Below, piece by piece: positions 1 through 12,349 of a stretch of DNA of 64,000 nt; within the stretch, counting starts at the first letter, position 1, and each line of letters starts with the position of its first letter. The notes beneath the pieces were generated by a model. That model had not been told where the DNA came from, did no database searches, and worked only from the letters and a program-made list of their open reading frames with translations. The stretch is from Ochotona curzoniae (taxonomy: Eukaryota; Chordata; Mammalia; Lagomorpha; Ochotonidae), in contig NW_024466218.1 of assembly GCF_017591425.1 (NCBI RefSeq), forward strand, positions 15,576,001 through 15,640,000. The letters are read 5' to 3'. The position numbers and the translations under genes were made by a program.

Positions 1-105
1 AGATGGATCAGAAGTGAAGCAGGCAGGACTCCAGCTGGTACCCACATGGGATGCTGACACCATAGGCAGTGGCTTTACCCTCTATGCTCGGCATTGCCCG
101 CCCCT
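1..105 (-). mobile_element. CSINE, cut by window start
   Basis: The 5' (tRNA-like) third of a lagomorph CSINE in reverse orientation. It shows the usual inverted landmarks: gatcagaagtgaagcaggcagg, then the B-box area as tggtacccacatggg, then a decayed 5' end near gcccgcccc. The rest lies outside the window. It has lost most CpGs, so it is an older copy. Confidence 0.7.
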
Positions 106-1485
106 CCAACACTGTTTTTTACTGGCAGATTATTGATCGCAGTTCTCACCACTTAGGGAAAAGAATGAAGCACAGTAGCATTATTTGGTATAATACACCA
201 GAAGAATTAAGCTGAAGTTTTTCTTTCCTTTTTTTTCAGAGCTTTAATACTTCTTCCCTGATTATATACACAATCAACACTACAATTTAGCAGGTAACAG
301 GAAAAAAAAAATGTAAAATGTCCCAAAGAGAGGAGACTCATAAGCAATCAGAATTGAGAAGCATATCAAAATTAATAAATAGCACTGGCACAGAATGAAC
401 AAATTAGGTACTTACACTGTTTTATTATTTTAAATGATGGCATCACTAGGTCAGATGTGGAGGGGTTTTTTCCCCAGTTATTGTATCTTTAAAAATGTGA
501 ATTCCATCTTGACTGCCTCTTTAAATAAGATTAATTCACAGCATTTCCCATTTAATTGCTTTATCTGTTTTGCTCCATTAGATTCTATTCGCGAATATAG
601 CTTTTATGATAAATTAAATTTCAGGGTTTTATTTTGACATCTAAGTTAATTTTTAATTCTGGAAAAAGTTCTGCCCTATGCAATTTAATTCTTTCTGAAG
701 GCTAAAAAATGAGATTTGCAGCATTGTAAGTTTTCCATGACATGGTGCCTCACAGCCTGACTGACTCAGCTTGCTTTAGACTTTCTTAGTCTTATCAGAT
801 CGCATTAAAGGTCTCTTAAAGGAATGTTTGTATGTTAGCTTTCTTCAAGACTTCCAAGAGAATTTTCATCAGAATAGATTGATAAATTGATTCATACCTT
901 CCATCAGGACATTGTTTCCTATAAACTAGTTTAAATTTGCTGCATAGATTTCTTGAGAGGTTTTAGGGTTTGCACACATATGAAAATAGCAGAGAAAAAG
1001 AAAACACCTAAATGATCCTTGCCACACAATTTGAGAAACAGTTATTGGTGGTTTGGTTCTAAAGTCTGAAGTACTGAATAGCGGGGGCGGGAGGTATTTG
1101 AAAAAAAAAAGTTTTAATACTCTAGTTTGTATAAGAATCCAGTATTCTTCAGCTTTACAAATGACTGGTGAGCAACCTGGGAAGCAAAGTAATGTCTCAG
1201 TTGACTAGGTTCTGGCCATTTATGTGGGAGAGCTGGATTAGGCTTGAAGCTTCAGTTCCCAGGCCTGGGAGTATTGTAATTATGTGGTTAATAAGAGTTC
1301 TCTGTCATATATATGGATTATTTTTTCTTGGGTTATTATTCCCTTATGCAATCAATTTACTTTGTATTGGATAAATTTTCCCCCAGGAAAGAGCTTAAAT
1401 AACTTGACACTGGAAACAAAATGTGATAACACTTCTTTCACACTGGCTTTTGAAAATAATTATTTAGTTAGTTATTAGAAAGGGT
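106..1485. other. Unique AT-rich sequence, no gene seen
   Basis: AT-rich DNA with short homopolymer runs, such as A10 near 301 and near 1105. The reading frames of 64-68 codons here have no recognisable protein signature and no convincing exon context. I see no repeat I can name. Confidence 0.5.
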
Positions 1486-1765
1486 GGTAGATAGATACAT
1501 ACATATATACATGTATACACAGGTAGATGATAGAGATCTTCCTGCTGTGTCACTCCCCAGTTGACTACAACATCCAGGTCTAGTGAAAGATGAAGCCAGG
1601 AACCAGGATCCACCATCTTGGTCTCTAGCATCTCAGTACTTAGAACATCCAACACTTTCTCATGTGCACCAGCAGTAGTCTGAATTGGACGCAAAGCAGC
1701 CAGGACTCACACTTGAAACTCTGATATGAATGACAGAACAGCAAGGAGCATGCCAGTGCTGGTAC
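1486..1765 (-). mobile_element. Old CSINE, reverse orientation
   Basis: A decayed CSINE. The 3' end is replaced by a degenerate ATAC/ATAG-type tract at about 1490-1522. Then come the inverted landmarks gatcttcctgctgtgtcactccc, agccaggaaccaggatcc and tctcatgtgcacc, ending in gccagtgctgg. High divergence suggests an early lagomorph subfamily. No clear TSD was seen. Confidence 0.6.
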
Positions 1766-2057
1766 AGATTTTTGTTAATATTAATTTATATATAGCAAGC
1801 TATCAAAAACATCTATAAATCGACTCTTGTGTTAATGTAGTTAATGCAAATAAAAGTTACTTTGGATTATGAACTGCTTTCTGGATTTTAAGTCAAGCAT
1901 TTATAAATACAACAGTATACTGAGGCTGTAAGCTGGGTTTGCAATCAACCACAAGAATATGAGCAGTGCTGTCAGTTTTCACAGTATTCTCAACCTCTTG
2001 GTTATTCATTCATAGAATAAGATAATTCACAGCTTCCACTATGACAAAAGTCACAAT

Positions 2058-2374
2058 TTAAAAAATTGTTTTATTTTCAACTGATAGGCAGATACTACAG
2101 AGATAAGGAGACACAGGAAAATCTTCCATCTGCTGGCTCACTCCCCAAATGACCTCAAAGGCCAGAGCCAAGCTGATCCAAAGCTAAGAACCAGAACCTT
2201 CTGCCAAGTCTCCCACATAGCTTCAGAGTCCTAAGTACTTGAGCCATCCTCTCTGCTTTTCCCAGCCGTAATCAGAGAGTTGGATCAGAAGTGGAGCCAC
2301 CGGGACTTCAACTGGCACCCATACATGATGCTGGTGCCACAGGGCTAGGATTAGCTTGCTGCAGTAATATGCCC
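2058..2374 (-). mobile_element. CSINE, reverse orientation
   Basis: Full-length but diverged. It runs from a T-rich 3' end (about 2062) through aggcagata, gaaaatcttccatctgctgg, ctgatccaaagct and ccaagtctcccacatag to gctggtgccacagggc near the tRNA-like head. Two oppositely oriented reading frames of 64-69 codons over it are SINE sequence, not genes. Confidence 0.75.
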
Positions 2375-3469
2375 ATGTCTTCTCATGAAAATCTGAAAGA
2401 AATGGGCCTATTCTCACGATTTCTCTTCCCACTAGCCCACTGCCATTCCCAGTGCTCCTTCATAAAAATCTCTGCTCAGAAATAGGCTCCTATGCAGCAT
2501 ACAATCATCAATCTTCACCAGAAAGTCTTCTTAACTAACTTGAGAAGTTGGCAGGAGTCAACATGATGGGATTACAGGTAGGTAACTAAAACAGGCTGAA
2601 GCTCTGAATTGGTATTGTGAGTCCTGCTTATTTACCTTGACAAAAACATGGGCTGCTTATTCAAATATCTGCTTAAGACTTGTATTCTACTTGAGCAATT
2701 TGTCTTCTATGTTTTAATTTTTTTCTATCACTGGCCATCATTTTTTAAAATAGTAAGTTATATATGAGATCTAGATACAATAATAAAATGTCCTTGTTCT
2801 CCTTCATCCGCCAGGTGCTATTTCACATGAATTAAGCTCAGCGTTCCTTTTTTCCTTAGTACTTCAGACTTTTCCAGCAGCCCCTACTCTTTAGGCACTG
2901 TTTTTATTTTTAAAGGGTTTAAAATAAAATTTACTATAATATTTCTACCACTCTCTCTGGTTGATTGCAGCCATCACAAGAAAGACTGCAACTGAGTGGC
3001 AGACACTTTTTATTCTGTCAGAGCAGGTGCATGCAAAGCCAGAGGGATGCTTCATGAAGAAAAAGCCACTGGCTCACTCAGCATTGAGGTAACTGTCACT
3101 GCCTTTCACAGGACTCATTGCTTTAAATGGAAATCGGCTTTAAACATTCATTCAGATCGATTTATTCAGAAGTGTTTAAGGTTGAGCTCAGTTTAGTACT
3201 CCAGATGTGGTTGGGGCCCTACCAATGTGGCGTAATGTTTAATCAGCTGCCATCCCATAGACACCCAGGTGACATATGTCTGCAGATAGAAATGTGGGGG
3301 TCTTTTACAACAAAGCACAGATTATGGGCGATGCTTGCTGAATAACTTGGTTCTACAATACTCTAAGGGGGTTAAAGTTTATGAAGATTTTAAATCTTTT
3401 CTCTTGCCTTGAATTATCTTTTTCTTTCCCTGTGTGCCCATCCCTATATCCAAAGAAAGCAATAAGCCT

Positions 3470-3650
3470 GTCAAAGGGAGAATTAATTAAGCAAATCAAT
3501 CAGTCAGTTTTATTAAGAAATTACAAAACCCAAGTGGAACATTAATTATTCAGATAATGGGACATCCATGAGCCTTTCTTTTCAATTATTGATAAGCTGC
3601 TATCTATCATTCAGACGGTTTTAGTGCTGATTTAGGTTTGAATGAAGCCA
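3470..3650. promoter_or_regulatory. Candidate conserved non-coding element
   Basis: A repeat-free block with clustered ATTAATTA, ATTAATTATT, CAATTATTGAT and related homeodomain-type cores and little low-complexity sequence. Such texture is typical of vertebrate developmental enhancers, but AT-rich DNA can mimic it. Function is inference only; cross-species conservation was not tested. Confidence 0.2.
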
Positions 3651-4520
3651 GGTCATTCAGCCAGAGCATATGCTAGTTATGAGCACCTCTGGAAGGTTGT
3701 ACTAGAGGAGGAGGCTGAGCCAGTGTGTCCACCCAGTGTGCACACAATCACCCTCACGAAGCACGACTGGTTTCATGGTACACTTTCCAGTGAAAGACTC
3801 ACCACGCTGGTGTCTTCCACCTGATCAAACATGGACCGAGGCAATGAAGCTAGAGCCGTCTCCTCATTTTCCTCATCTAGATTTCTTGATGGCCTTATGG
3901 GAACAGTTCATAAGCAAAGAATTACCTAGGATAGACTCATTGTCAGTTTTTCTCCTTCCAGGATCGGAAAGATGACTCTTTCAAATTCAGAATCATCTGT
4001 GATTATTTTTGTGTATATGCATATTGACACGGAGGCTACATAAAGATACAGGACTAACAGTTTTGTCCAGCTCTTTCTGCTTTGTGTCTGGAGTAGAATC
4101 ACTTATTATCTTCCTGATCACAGATTTGTTGAGGACCTACCAGATGTTGGATCCTGAGTCATACAAACGCCAAGATTTCAGGATTCAATGTGCTGCTATA
4201 AAGATAAATACCAAATGGTATTTTTATCGTTTTCATCAGGTAAGCCTTTTGTCCCTCAAAAAAAAAAATGCTTTGAGATAAGCAGAAGTGAAGATTTCTG
4301 TAAGAGAGAGAAATGGCAAAATGTCAAATAGGAATAATTTTTTTTTCATAAATCATGAGGAAAAGGTATAAAACACAAAGAGTTCACCAAAACTTTAAAG
4401 AACTCCTGGCAAAAAGAAACAAAGAAACTCCTGTCCAGTAATACACAGCTAGCACTAAGGCAAAGGAAGAAGCAGCTTGGGCAAGCTGGAAAGCTTAGCA
4501 GTGTCTCTGGCTGTATGTAT

Positions 4521-4528
4521 TATCTATC

Positions 4529-4559
<31 letters not shown>

Positions 4560-4561
4560 CT
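4521..4561. repeat. (TATC)n microsatellite
   Basis: About ten TATC units with one TATT interruption, immediately followed by ttgctaatgg. A simple tetranucleotide repeat, probably polymorphic. Confidence 0.95.
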
Positions 4562-4829
4562 TGCTAATGGTTTGGTTTAGGGATCAGTGGCAGATAGAGA
4601 GTTGTTAGACTTTGTATACTTAAGACAAATCTTGAAACATTAATAACATATCTCAATATTTGGAAAATTCTGGAGTCAGCAGCAGCTTATTGGAAAATGG
4701 TTAAGTAACATTACAATTCTACCTACTTCTGCCCCCTCCCTGAACTCTGACAGTACTTTCCATTATTCACACCTCTTCACATATCCTGTGGATATTCAGG
4801 CAAAAGCTTTAAACACAATGTTATATTAA

Positions 4830-5345
4830 AAGCTCCTTGAGGCAACACCAAAGGCATGAGGAATAAGAGAAAACATTGATAAATTGGGTTTCATAAAATT
4901 TAAAATGCTTACTCTGCGGGGAAAAAAATAAAGCACACACACACAAAATGGAAAGACCAAAGTCAAAGATTGCGAGAAGATATTTGCAAAGTGCATCTCA
5001 ACAAAGTACAAGAATGCTGAAACCTCAAAAATAAAGTAACAATTTATTAAAATGGGCACAAGTCTTTGAACAGATATTCAGCAAAAGAGACATATAAATA
5101 AGAAAATATGCTGACCATCATCAATCAATCATTAAGAAAATGTAAATAAAGAAGTAATAAGCCATAGCACAACTATTAGAATGGATAACATCTTAAGCCT
5201 GACAGCATCAGGCAAATATAAAGGGAATCTAAAAGTCTCATACATTACCAATATAAATGTAAAATGGCACAATTAGTGTGCAAAACAGTTCTGTAATTTC
5301 CAAAGTTTACTAAATTCCCAATATATGCCTAATGTGGTGATGAAA
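4830..5345 (+). mobile_element. L1 fragment: 3' part of ORF2 and start of 3' region
   Basis: A degraded LINE-1 in sense orientation. Recognisable ORF2-end landmarks are attgggtttcataaaattt, agatatttgcaaagtgcat, aaaatgggcacaagtctttgaacagatatt, agacatataaataagaaaatatg and aatgtaaaatggcacaa. These follow the normal order of mammalian L1 ORF2 3' ends. Many stops and indels show it is dead. The reverse-strand reading frame at 4826-5059 is antisense noise. Confidence 0.75.
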
Positions 5346-7395
5346 ATTTGTCAATATTAAAATGAGACACTGTGTCATACTTTAAGGAGAGTGGATTCTA
5401 AGAAAGGGTGATAGAAGGTCTTCCCTCTTGCCTTTCTGCCTTTCTATTTTACCTTCTTTGTTCACCCCTTTCTTTTTCTTTCTAATGAAGGCCTGCCAAA
5501 ACATAGGGTCCTAGTATGTAAATGATACACAGAAGTCATAAAGTAAAACATGATCATTCTCTTTGGAGGATTCAGCACCATCTTCAAGCAGCAGGAATTT
5601 TGTGGTGTGTATTAAATGAACGGATTAGCCAGATGAGAAGGGAATTAGGAGGACGAGAACACTCAAGGAAGAGGTGGCAATGGAAACAGGTGCACAGATG
5701 GCAATGGCAGATGTGTGAAGAGCTGGAGGAAATTCAGGAAGAGTAGAGCATGAAATTGAAGGCAAGGGTCCATGTATGTAAGATCAAAGGTAAGAGGAAA
5801 ACACATCACAGGGAGTCTGCTTTGATAAAGGTAAAAATACCCAAGTTTATTTTGCGACTATATGTAAACTTTTGAAGGACTCTCCAGGAAAGCCACAGTT
5901 AATCAGTCTTGCATTATCAGAAGGTGGACTTCATGGACAGAAAGTGGACTCCAGTCAGGATGTCACTACCACTGTCCAGGTATTGGACAAGGACGGTCTC
6001 CTGCCTGGCTTTAGAAAATGAATCATTTCATTTTTAATCTCTGTTTTTGCTCATTCCTCCTATTTAACATCTTCCTAATTTGAAAAAATGACATTCTTAA
6101 GCGATAAAAATTATGCAACATGTGAAGACTAACTACAGACAGAGTGGGAATAGAAACAGCATTTAGCAGGAACTATTGGGAAATGCGTCAGTGCCAGAAA
6201 GCAGTCCAAGGAGACAGAAATAAGCAATAGCACAAATTAAAAACACCACAATGAGAGCACATGAAAAACTTATGGAGAGGAGGACTTTGTTCCTCCTGCA
6301 CACAATGCTTCTGCCTACATGTTTCACCATGCTTCCTGATTTTTCAGTCTAACATTTGGCATTGCTTAGAGTGATGACAGTGAGACTTTGCTGTCGGTGA
6401 CCCTTTTTAAATACTTGTTCAAAGAATGATCCTCATGAACACCTCAGGTCACAGTATATTTGGCCTCTTCCAAGCCCCACCAAATCTGAATGCTCAGGTA
6501 ATGTTCGTGGTCTTTAAAATCACTGCTATATGCTAGGCTGCGTGGCTAGACTGGTTAAAATCATTCAAATAAATCATATGGAGATTCTGGCGAATAGAAA
6601 TGAAAGTCCATGCAAACTTCAGTAGCAGAATTAGCACGTAAGTATGATAGGTTAAGCAATCCCAACAGAGTTAAGGGATCTAGGCATTACGTGAGAGAGG
6701 CAACAATGCGTTGCTGGTCTCTCCGTAGAACAGCCTTACACATCCATAGAATCCAAGTGCCTATCTCCATTTGTAAGCTGGTGCACGATTCATACTCTTG
6801 TGCCAGATGATGGGCTAACATTAATATCTTTGAGCTGAAATTTGACCTCCATAAATAATTAAATTTTGGATTAAATCTGAAAGTCAAATAGAACTTGGCA
6901 GAAGGACGTCATGATGTGGTCTTTGCCTTTTTCTTAGAAAATTGTTTTTGCATCTGTTCTTCTCACTGCAGCATTGAGGCATCCCAAGCCAAAGTAAACA
7001 GCATGCCATTCCATGTAAAACAATTAAATTCATCATTTTCTCTGTGGCATGAGCTGGTTTCCAACGTCATCCTTCTGCTTCTCACCCTGCTCTGTATCCT
7101 GACACGCCCCTTTCTCTCCAATGGCATTGGTTTCAACTTTGCAAAAATTTATTGTATCCAGGGAAAAGGGGAACAGAGAACAGAACACTGGGCTTTTATT
7201 CTGAACACAAAGTCTTGACAGAAATGTCCTGATAAAGGCATCAGTAATATAGCCCTCTGTATTTCTGACTAATATTTCATTATAAAAGAATCTAAGTTTG
7301 TTTAGACATTTCTCTGTTGAGGGTCATGTGGATCATTTCCACATATTTTTTAAGTTACAAGCCATGGAATTCACTCTATTTCATTTTTCATTCTG
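5346..7395. other. Unique sequence, no gene seen
   Basis: Includes a pyrimidine-rich stretch at about 5415-5490 and otherwise mixed AT-rich DNA. The 107-codon frame at 6895-7218 and the 74-codon frame at 5522-5746 show no protein family signature, and I see no splice-site arrangement that would make them exons. Confidence 0.45.
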
Positions 7396-7682
7396 TTTGT
7401 TTTATGGTTAAAAACACAAATCAAAAATGAGATGGAGAAAGAAGGACCCAGAGCTCCCACCTGCTGGTTCATAACCTCAACACCCACAACATGTAGATTG
7501 GGATGGGGCAAATTCAGGAACAAGGAACTCAATCAAGGTCTGTCATGCATGTGGAAGAGACCCCACTGCTTGAGTCAACACCTGTTTTTCTTTAAGTGTG
7601 CATCAGCAGGATGCTAGAATCAGGAGTTTGACATGGGATATGAGTTCCCAATTAATGTCCTAATTGGCCAGACCAAACACCT
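7396..7682 (-). mobile_element. Old CSINE, reverse orientation
   Basis: Decayed copy with cccacctgctggttcat, gatggggcaa, ggtctgtcatgcatgtgg, gcatcagcaggatgc and gacatgggatatgag in CSINE order. It ends at aattggccagacc. Boundaries are approximate and no TSD was identified. Confidence 0.6.
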
Positions 7683-8498
7683 ACTTTTGTCTCCATGTTT
7701 TAACAATTAACTATATGGTTTCTGTAAACATTTTATGTAGATCAATGCAGCATTTCTTGTTTCTGTTGTTATTGTAAACAGACTTTTCATTGTCATATTT
7801 TACTTTTCTTAACCCATTTGTACAAATAAAAGAAAGCACACTTGTGGTTTCAATCAAAGGTTCCTAATCCAGGCACTTTTTGAAAAATGTAGGTCTTTTA
7901 ATCTCCTTTGCCCAGAGAAGCAGAATTCTTGGTCACCCTAAAATATCTTTAAATCTGGGGTAACTTTAGCCTTCTTATTTATTTTTGTTTCTGTTTTCTT
8001 CCTGACATATCACAGGAGTCAATGAAGTGATAAGATCTGATGGATGTATAGTACTACTTTATCTCAAAATAATTATTAGGTAGCATGAAAAGCTTCTAAT
8101 ACTGGATTATTACATTTAATCATCAAGTCTATGAACTTGGTGTTGTTTTCTATGTTACTGATGACAGGTCAACTTTCTGAGTCAGCACTGAAATTTTTAG
8201 AGTGATCCTCCTGAGTGAAGACCAGCACTCCATTTGGTGTGTTGCCAGTCTTGGATACTGTGGCTGGCAGCCAGAATCAAGCTTGCTTTGAAAGAAATCA
8301 TTGAAGAAAAATAGTACACACAGTTATGAATATGAGTTATTGCCGTGAACTGAGAAGTGAGGAAGAAAGTGGGGTAGAAACTGAGGCTTAATCATTTCTG
8401 CAGTTCATGTCAATACGGACACCTGTTTCTGGCATGGATATGGTGGCTCAAGAGGAAGAACATAAAAACCATGCTTTGCCCTGTAGAAAAATTATTGT

Positions 8499-8850
8499 CT
8501 TTTTAAAAAATATTTTTATCTGAAAGGCAGAGTTACACAGATAGGAAGAGGAGGAGGAGGAGGAGGAGAAGGAGGAGAAGAAGAAGAAGAAGAAGAAGAG
8601 AGAAATTTCATGTGCTGGTTCAATCCCTAAGTAGCCGCAACAGCCAGGGCTGAACCAAACCAAAGTCAGGAACCAGGAGTTTCTGCCAAGTCTCCCAAGT
8701 AAGAATGGGGTCCAATTATTTGACTCATATTCTACTGCTTTCCCAGGCTATACACTGGGTTCTGGAATGGAAGTGGAGTTGCTGGAACACAAACCGGATG
8801 CCGGAGTTGTAAACTGAGGCCTAGGCTACTACACCATAGCACTGGCCTTT
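8499..8850 (-). mobile_element. CSINE carrying an internal purine microsatellite
   Basis: Reverse-oriented CSINE: taaaaaatatttttatctgaaaggcagagtt, then a GGA/GAA tract at 8546-8600, then catgtgctggttcaatccc, gtagccgcaacagccag, gccaagtctcccaagta, and the 5' end at catagcactggcc. The microsatellite occupies the place of the GAGA-rich stretch near the SINE 3' end and has expanded it. Two overlapping frames there are low-complexity artefacts. Confidence 0.8.
8546..8600. repeat. (GGA)n/(GAA)n tract inside a CSINE
   Basis: Nearly pure purine trinucleotide repeat: GGA units first, then GAA units, ending in agagagaaa. It arose within the SINE's own GA-rich segment. Confidence 0.9.
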
Positions 8851-9178
8851 ATTGGTGCAGGATTTTTATGAAGGTCAATTTGAATGGACTGCAGAGGACA
8901 CTTAGAGTAACTGCTCAGAGAAAATTAGTAGGTTTTTCACCACTCTCATCATCTGCCAGCCCTTCTCTGGTTCCCTTCGTTGCTCCATGACCTGCTTCTC
9001 TTCTCCATCTGAGGTCTTTTTCATGCTGCATGCTGGTTCTTTATGAGTATCCTAATAATGCTTACATATCTGAAATCAGATTACAGAATGGCTGAGCTTT
9101 TTATCATTATATTCACTAATCTCAAGGAAAGTTTTGGGTAAATAACCATTACACACTGATAACTAAAATCTGGTTAAA

Positions 9179-9452
9179 GGGGACTGGCTTTGCCTCCAGC
9201 AAATGGATGCTGGTTTGTGTCCATGCTGGTTCACTTCCAATCCAGTTATTTTTAACTGAGGAAAGCAATGAAAGATGGCTCCAAAGCTTGGGCTTCTGTA
9301 CCCATGTGGCAGACTCAGAAAGAAGCTCCTGGCTTCAGCTCAGCTAGGCTCCACCTGGTGTGGCTATTTGGGAGTACACCATCAATAAGACCTCTCCATC
9401 TCTCCTCTGTAAAATCTGCTTTTCAAATTAAAATAAATTAATCCTAAAAAAA
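9179..9452 (+). mobile_element. Old CSINE, sense orientation
   Basis: Landmarks in order: ggactggctttg head, tggttcacttccaatccag, gatggctccaaagcttggg, acccatgtggcagactcagaaagaagctcctggcttcag, gtggctatttggga, and an AAATTAAAATAAATTAATCC tail. It belongs to the older CSINE type rather than the young variant seen at 57.9 kb. Confidence 0.7.
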
Positions 9453-9847
9453 AATCTACTTCATGATTCTCTTTGACAGATTTTAGTAAAAATAAGGCCA
9501 ATTATTTGTTGGAGATTTACTAGCCAAAGAAAAAGATACACAAACTATTGCTAACTGAGAGCCCATACAGACTACAGATCTATGAATATTTTGCTTGTCT
9601 AGATCAAAATTCTGTTTTTGCTTTGGCCTTAAAATATCTATTTAAGAAGAGAAGATCTGAGGATTGAGTAATATACTTAGTTATTTAGAAGTTCAGAGAT
9701 GGAAAAAGGGCTCAAGGAGAAGAAAAGGCATGTAAGGCCAAAAGAAAACCGGGATTGGGAACTATGGAGGTCACTCCATATCCATATTCCAACCTCTTTG
9801 CTGCAATCAGCAACTAGGATTGGAAAGCTGATATGATAAAATATTTT

Positions 9848-10158
9848 TTTTTAAGATCCATTTTTTAAAGATTTGTGGAAAGGAGAAGAGATAGGGAGGA
9901 CCCTCCATCTGCTGGTTCACTCTAAATGGCCACAGCAGCCAGAGCTTAGCCGATCCAAAACTGAGAGCCAGGAGCTTCTTTCCAGTCTCCCACAAGGATG
10001 CAGGGTCCCAAGGCCTAGGGTCATTCTCTGCTGTCTTCCTAGGTCACAAGCAGGGACCTGGATGGGTAGCAGAGCAATCCAGACATGAGCTGGTGTCACA
10101 CATCATCCCAGAATGTGCAAGATGAGGACTTAGCCATCAGGCCATTGCATTGGGCCCT
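9848..10158 (-). mobile_element. CSINE, reverse orientation
   Basis: T-rich start, then aaagatttgtggaaaggaga, ccctccatctgctggttcac, ggccacagcagccagagct, gccaggagcttctttccagtctcccac, gatgcagggtcccaa, and ending at the inverted head cattgggccc. Essentially full length. Confidence 0.8.
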
Positions 10159-10371
10159 CTTGCTCTTGCTTTTATCACAATCACATACAATTTTGATTCA
10201 CATCTTTACCTTAAGTCATTTTCTCAATTCTTCCTGTCACTGTTTTTGGCAAAGATAATGGTATGTTCTATTTAAATTAAGCATTGCTATACTGCTTTTG
10301 AATTTATTTTCAGGTATCATACGACCTATTTATTCCTTTTCATAGTTAAATGGTCAAGCTTTGATATTTAG

Positions 10372-10520
10372 GTTTGGAGTCAGACAAACATGAAATTTAT
10401 TCTCAGCTTCACTGCTATCCAGCTGTGGAACTGAGCAAGCCGAGCTTCCAGTTCTTCTTCTATAGTTGGGATAAAAATAGTTCATATTGATGTAACTATT
10501 CTTTACTTAAGAAGGCAAAG
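10372..10520 (+). mobile_element. MIR SINE remnant
   Basis: Typical MIR order: tttggagtcagacaaacatg, then cactgctatccagctgtgg, ctgagcaagc, ttccagttcttcttctatagttgggataa and an ATTGATGTAACT tail region. This corresponds to the MIR core and 3' half. It is ancient and strongly diverged. Confidence 0.6.
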
Positions 10521-12349
10521 TATGTTGACAATGTTTGAAACATCAACAGTATTATGTAGAAGCGGATCTCTCATACAGTCTGGCTCAAAGTGTCTGCAGG
10601 AAGTATCTAGAATAGGGAAAACCTGGAACTGCGGAGATCAGAGACTACAGCATGCATGAATTGATGATCCTTTTTCTATGCCTCTAATGGCATCAGGGTA
10701 AAAATACATACTCTAATCTTCTGTAATGAAGAATGGTGTTACAAAACAAGCAAACCATTCCATGGGTTTCATTGTAGTTTCTATAAAGAACACCCAGCCC
10801 CAGAAACCATAGTATATTTTCCACAAATGTATCAAAGTGACTCAGAATTTTGACATAAAATGTAGACAGTAAGAAAAGTATTATTCAATGTAATTTAAAT
10901 TATTATTTAACATAAATGTCAAGTTATTAAAAAAAACTCCAAGGAATGTGGAAGTCACACCAATGTCTTGAAATAATATTCTGTGCAGGTAGGGGAAGAA
11001 AGAGCAATGAAGTGAATATCAGTTGGTAGAAAGTGAATGAACTCTGGCCCAATGAGAAAACAATAGCTTTCTCTTATATCATTCTCTATAGCATGGAACA
11101 AAACTTTTCTTGCTAGAAGCAGATTCTGAAATTATTTTATCTGTACTTCTCAATTGCCTTGAAGAATTATTGAAGGCCAAAATAGGCTTAGTGAATTCCA
11201 GAGTCCAAAAAGAAAGATACAGAATCAAAATGAATGACTTGGATCCTTCTTTCCATTGCTAACTATATGCAGGAGTTTGAAAATACTCATGAAAAATTAA
11301 TTAAAAGGTATGTTTTTGACATCCTGTCAATACATGGGTAAAAATTTTAGAGCTGACTTCAAGCAAGGAAGAGTAACATTTTTGCATCATCATCATCATA
11401 AATTAGCTTCATTGGTTCACCTATAATAACAAATAGAAATAAATTATAAATAGAAATAAATTAATATGTCATACACACAGCCCTCATTTTGTCAGAAGCT
11501 AGGTGAAGAATAATTGTGACATTTATTGGACAGAAGAGACAAAGAAAATAGCAAAATTTATTTAAAGATATAGGCTTTGAATATATGTGTGCCATGCCCT
11601 GAGAAGGAGATACAAATTAAAGGAAAAACACAAGACAGGGCTACTCAGTGCGGAAGTGGAAAAGTGAGAAGGAAGAGCTGGAAATGACAATGCACACACA
11701 GAGCCAAATTCACAGGCTAAGGAAACTTCTACCAGAAGCTTGAAGAAACTGACAGCGAAGTAGCTGTCTTTTTCTTTCTTTCTTTTTTCTTATTTTCCCC
11801 ATTTTACTTGAATGGTTTTGAGCACGTCTTCCTAAACCTTTGATAAGGGAAATCTTTTTTATACAGCTTAATAAAAAAGATGATGGGCTTGGAAGTATTT
11901 TGTTAACTAAAAAATGATGCACTAAGTTTATTTGGGGAAAAGAGGAAACGGCATCTAATAAATTACAATGCTATCATTCTAGAATCTGGGGTCACAGAAT
12001 GTACAAAGGTGGATGAATAAAGAGCAGCTCGTCAATTATCTCAACCTAGACACACTCAGCCAAAGGAAAGAAAAAATTTTAAATTCATGTCTTAGCTATA
12101 CAAAGTCATGGGTTAGGGGAAAAGTTTTATTTTTCTCTTTCTTATAAATGTGGGGCCAAGACCTAAACATTTGTTCCAACAAGTGTGACCAAAAAAGCTT
12201 TGCTATGCTAGGATTCTGGGACAAGACATTCAAATACTCTTCAGCCTCAATATGAAAATGGGGTGGAAAAGTCACGGTGGTGAGGTGCCGTTTCAGATAC
12301 TTCAGACAACCCTCTGATCCCCTCTTCTGGATTCTGTGCACGGCTGTCT
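10521..12349. other. Unique AT-rich sequence, no gene seen
   Basis: No repeat I can identify apart from short ATA/CAT runs near 11387-11400. A polypyrimidine stretch lies at 11768-11800. The reading frames of 70-81 codons at 11710-12341 lack any recognisable motif. Confidence 0.45.

Larger units (their letters stand above)
2375..4829. other. Unique AT-rich sequence with one TAAT-rich block
   Basis: No gene or nameable transposon seen. A stretch at about 3470-3650 is repeat-free and dense in homeodomain-like TAAT/ATTA cores; it is listed separately. The ORFs at 2996-3345, 3642-3975 and 4009-4281 overlap in different frames and have no family signature. A TATC microsatellite lies at 4521-4561. 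Confidence 0.5.

Noticed and set aside
6895..7218. 107-codon frame as a possible exon
   Set aside because: No convincing acceptor and donor pair around it, and no family resemblance.
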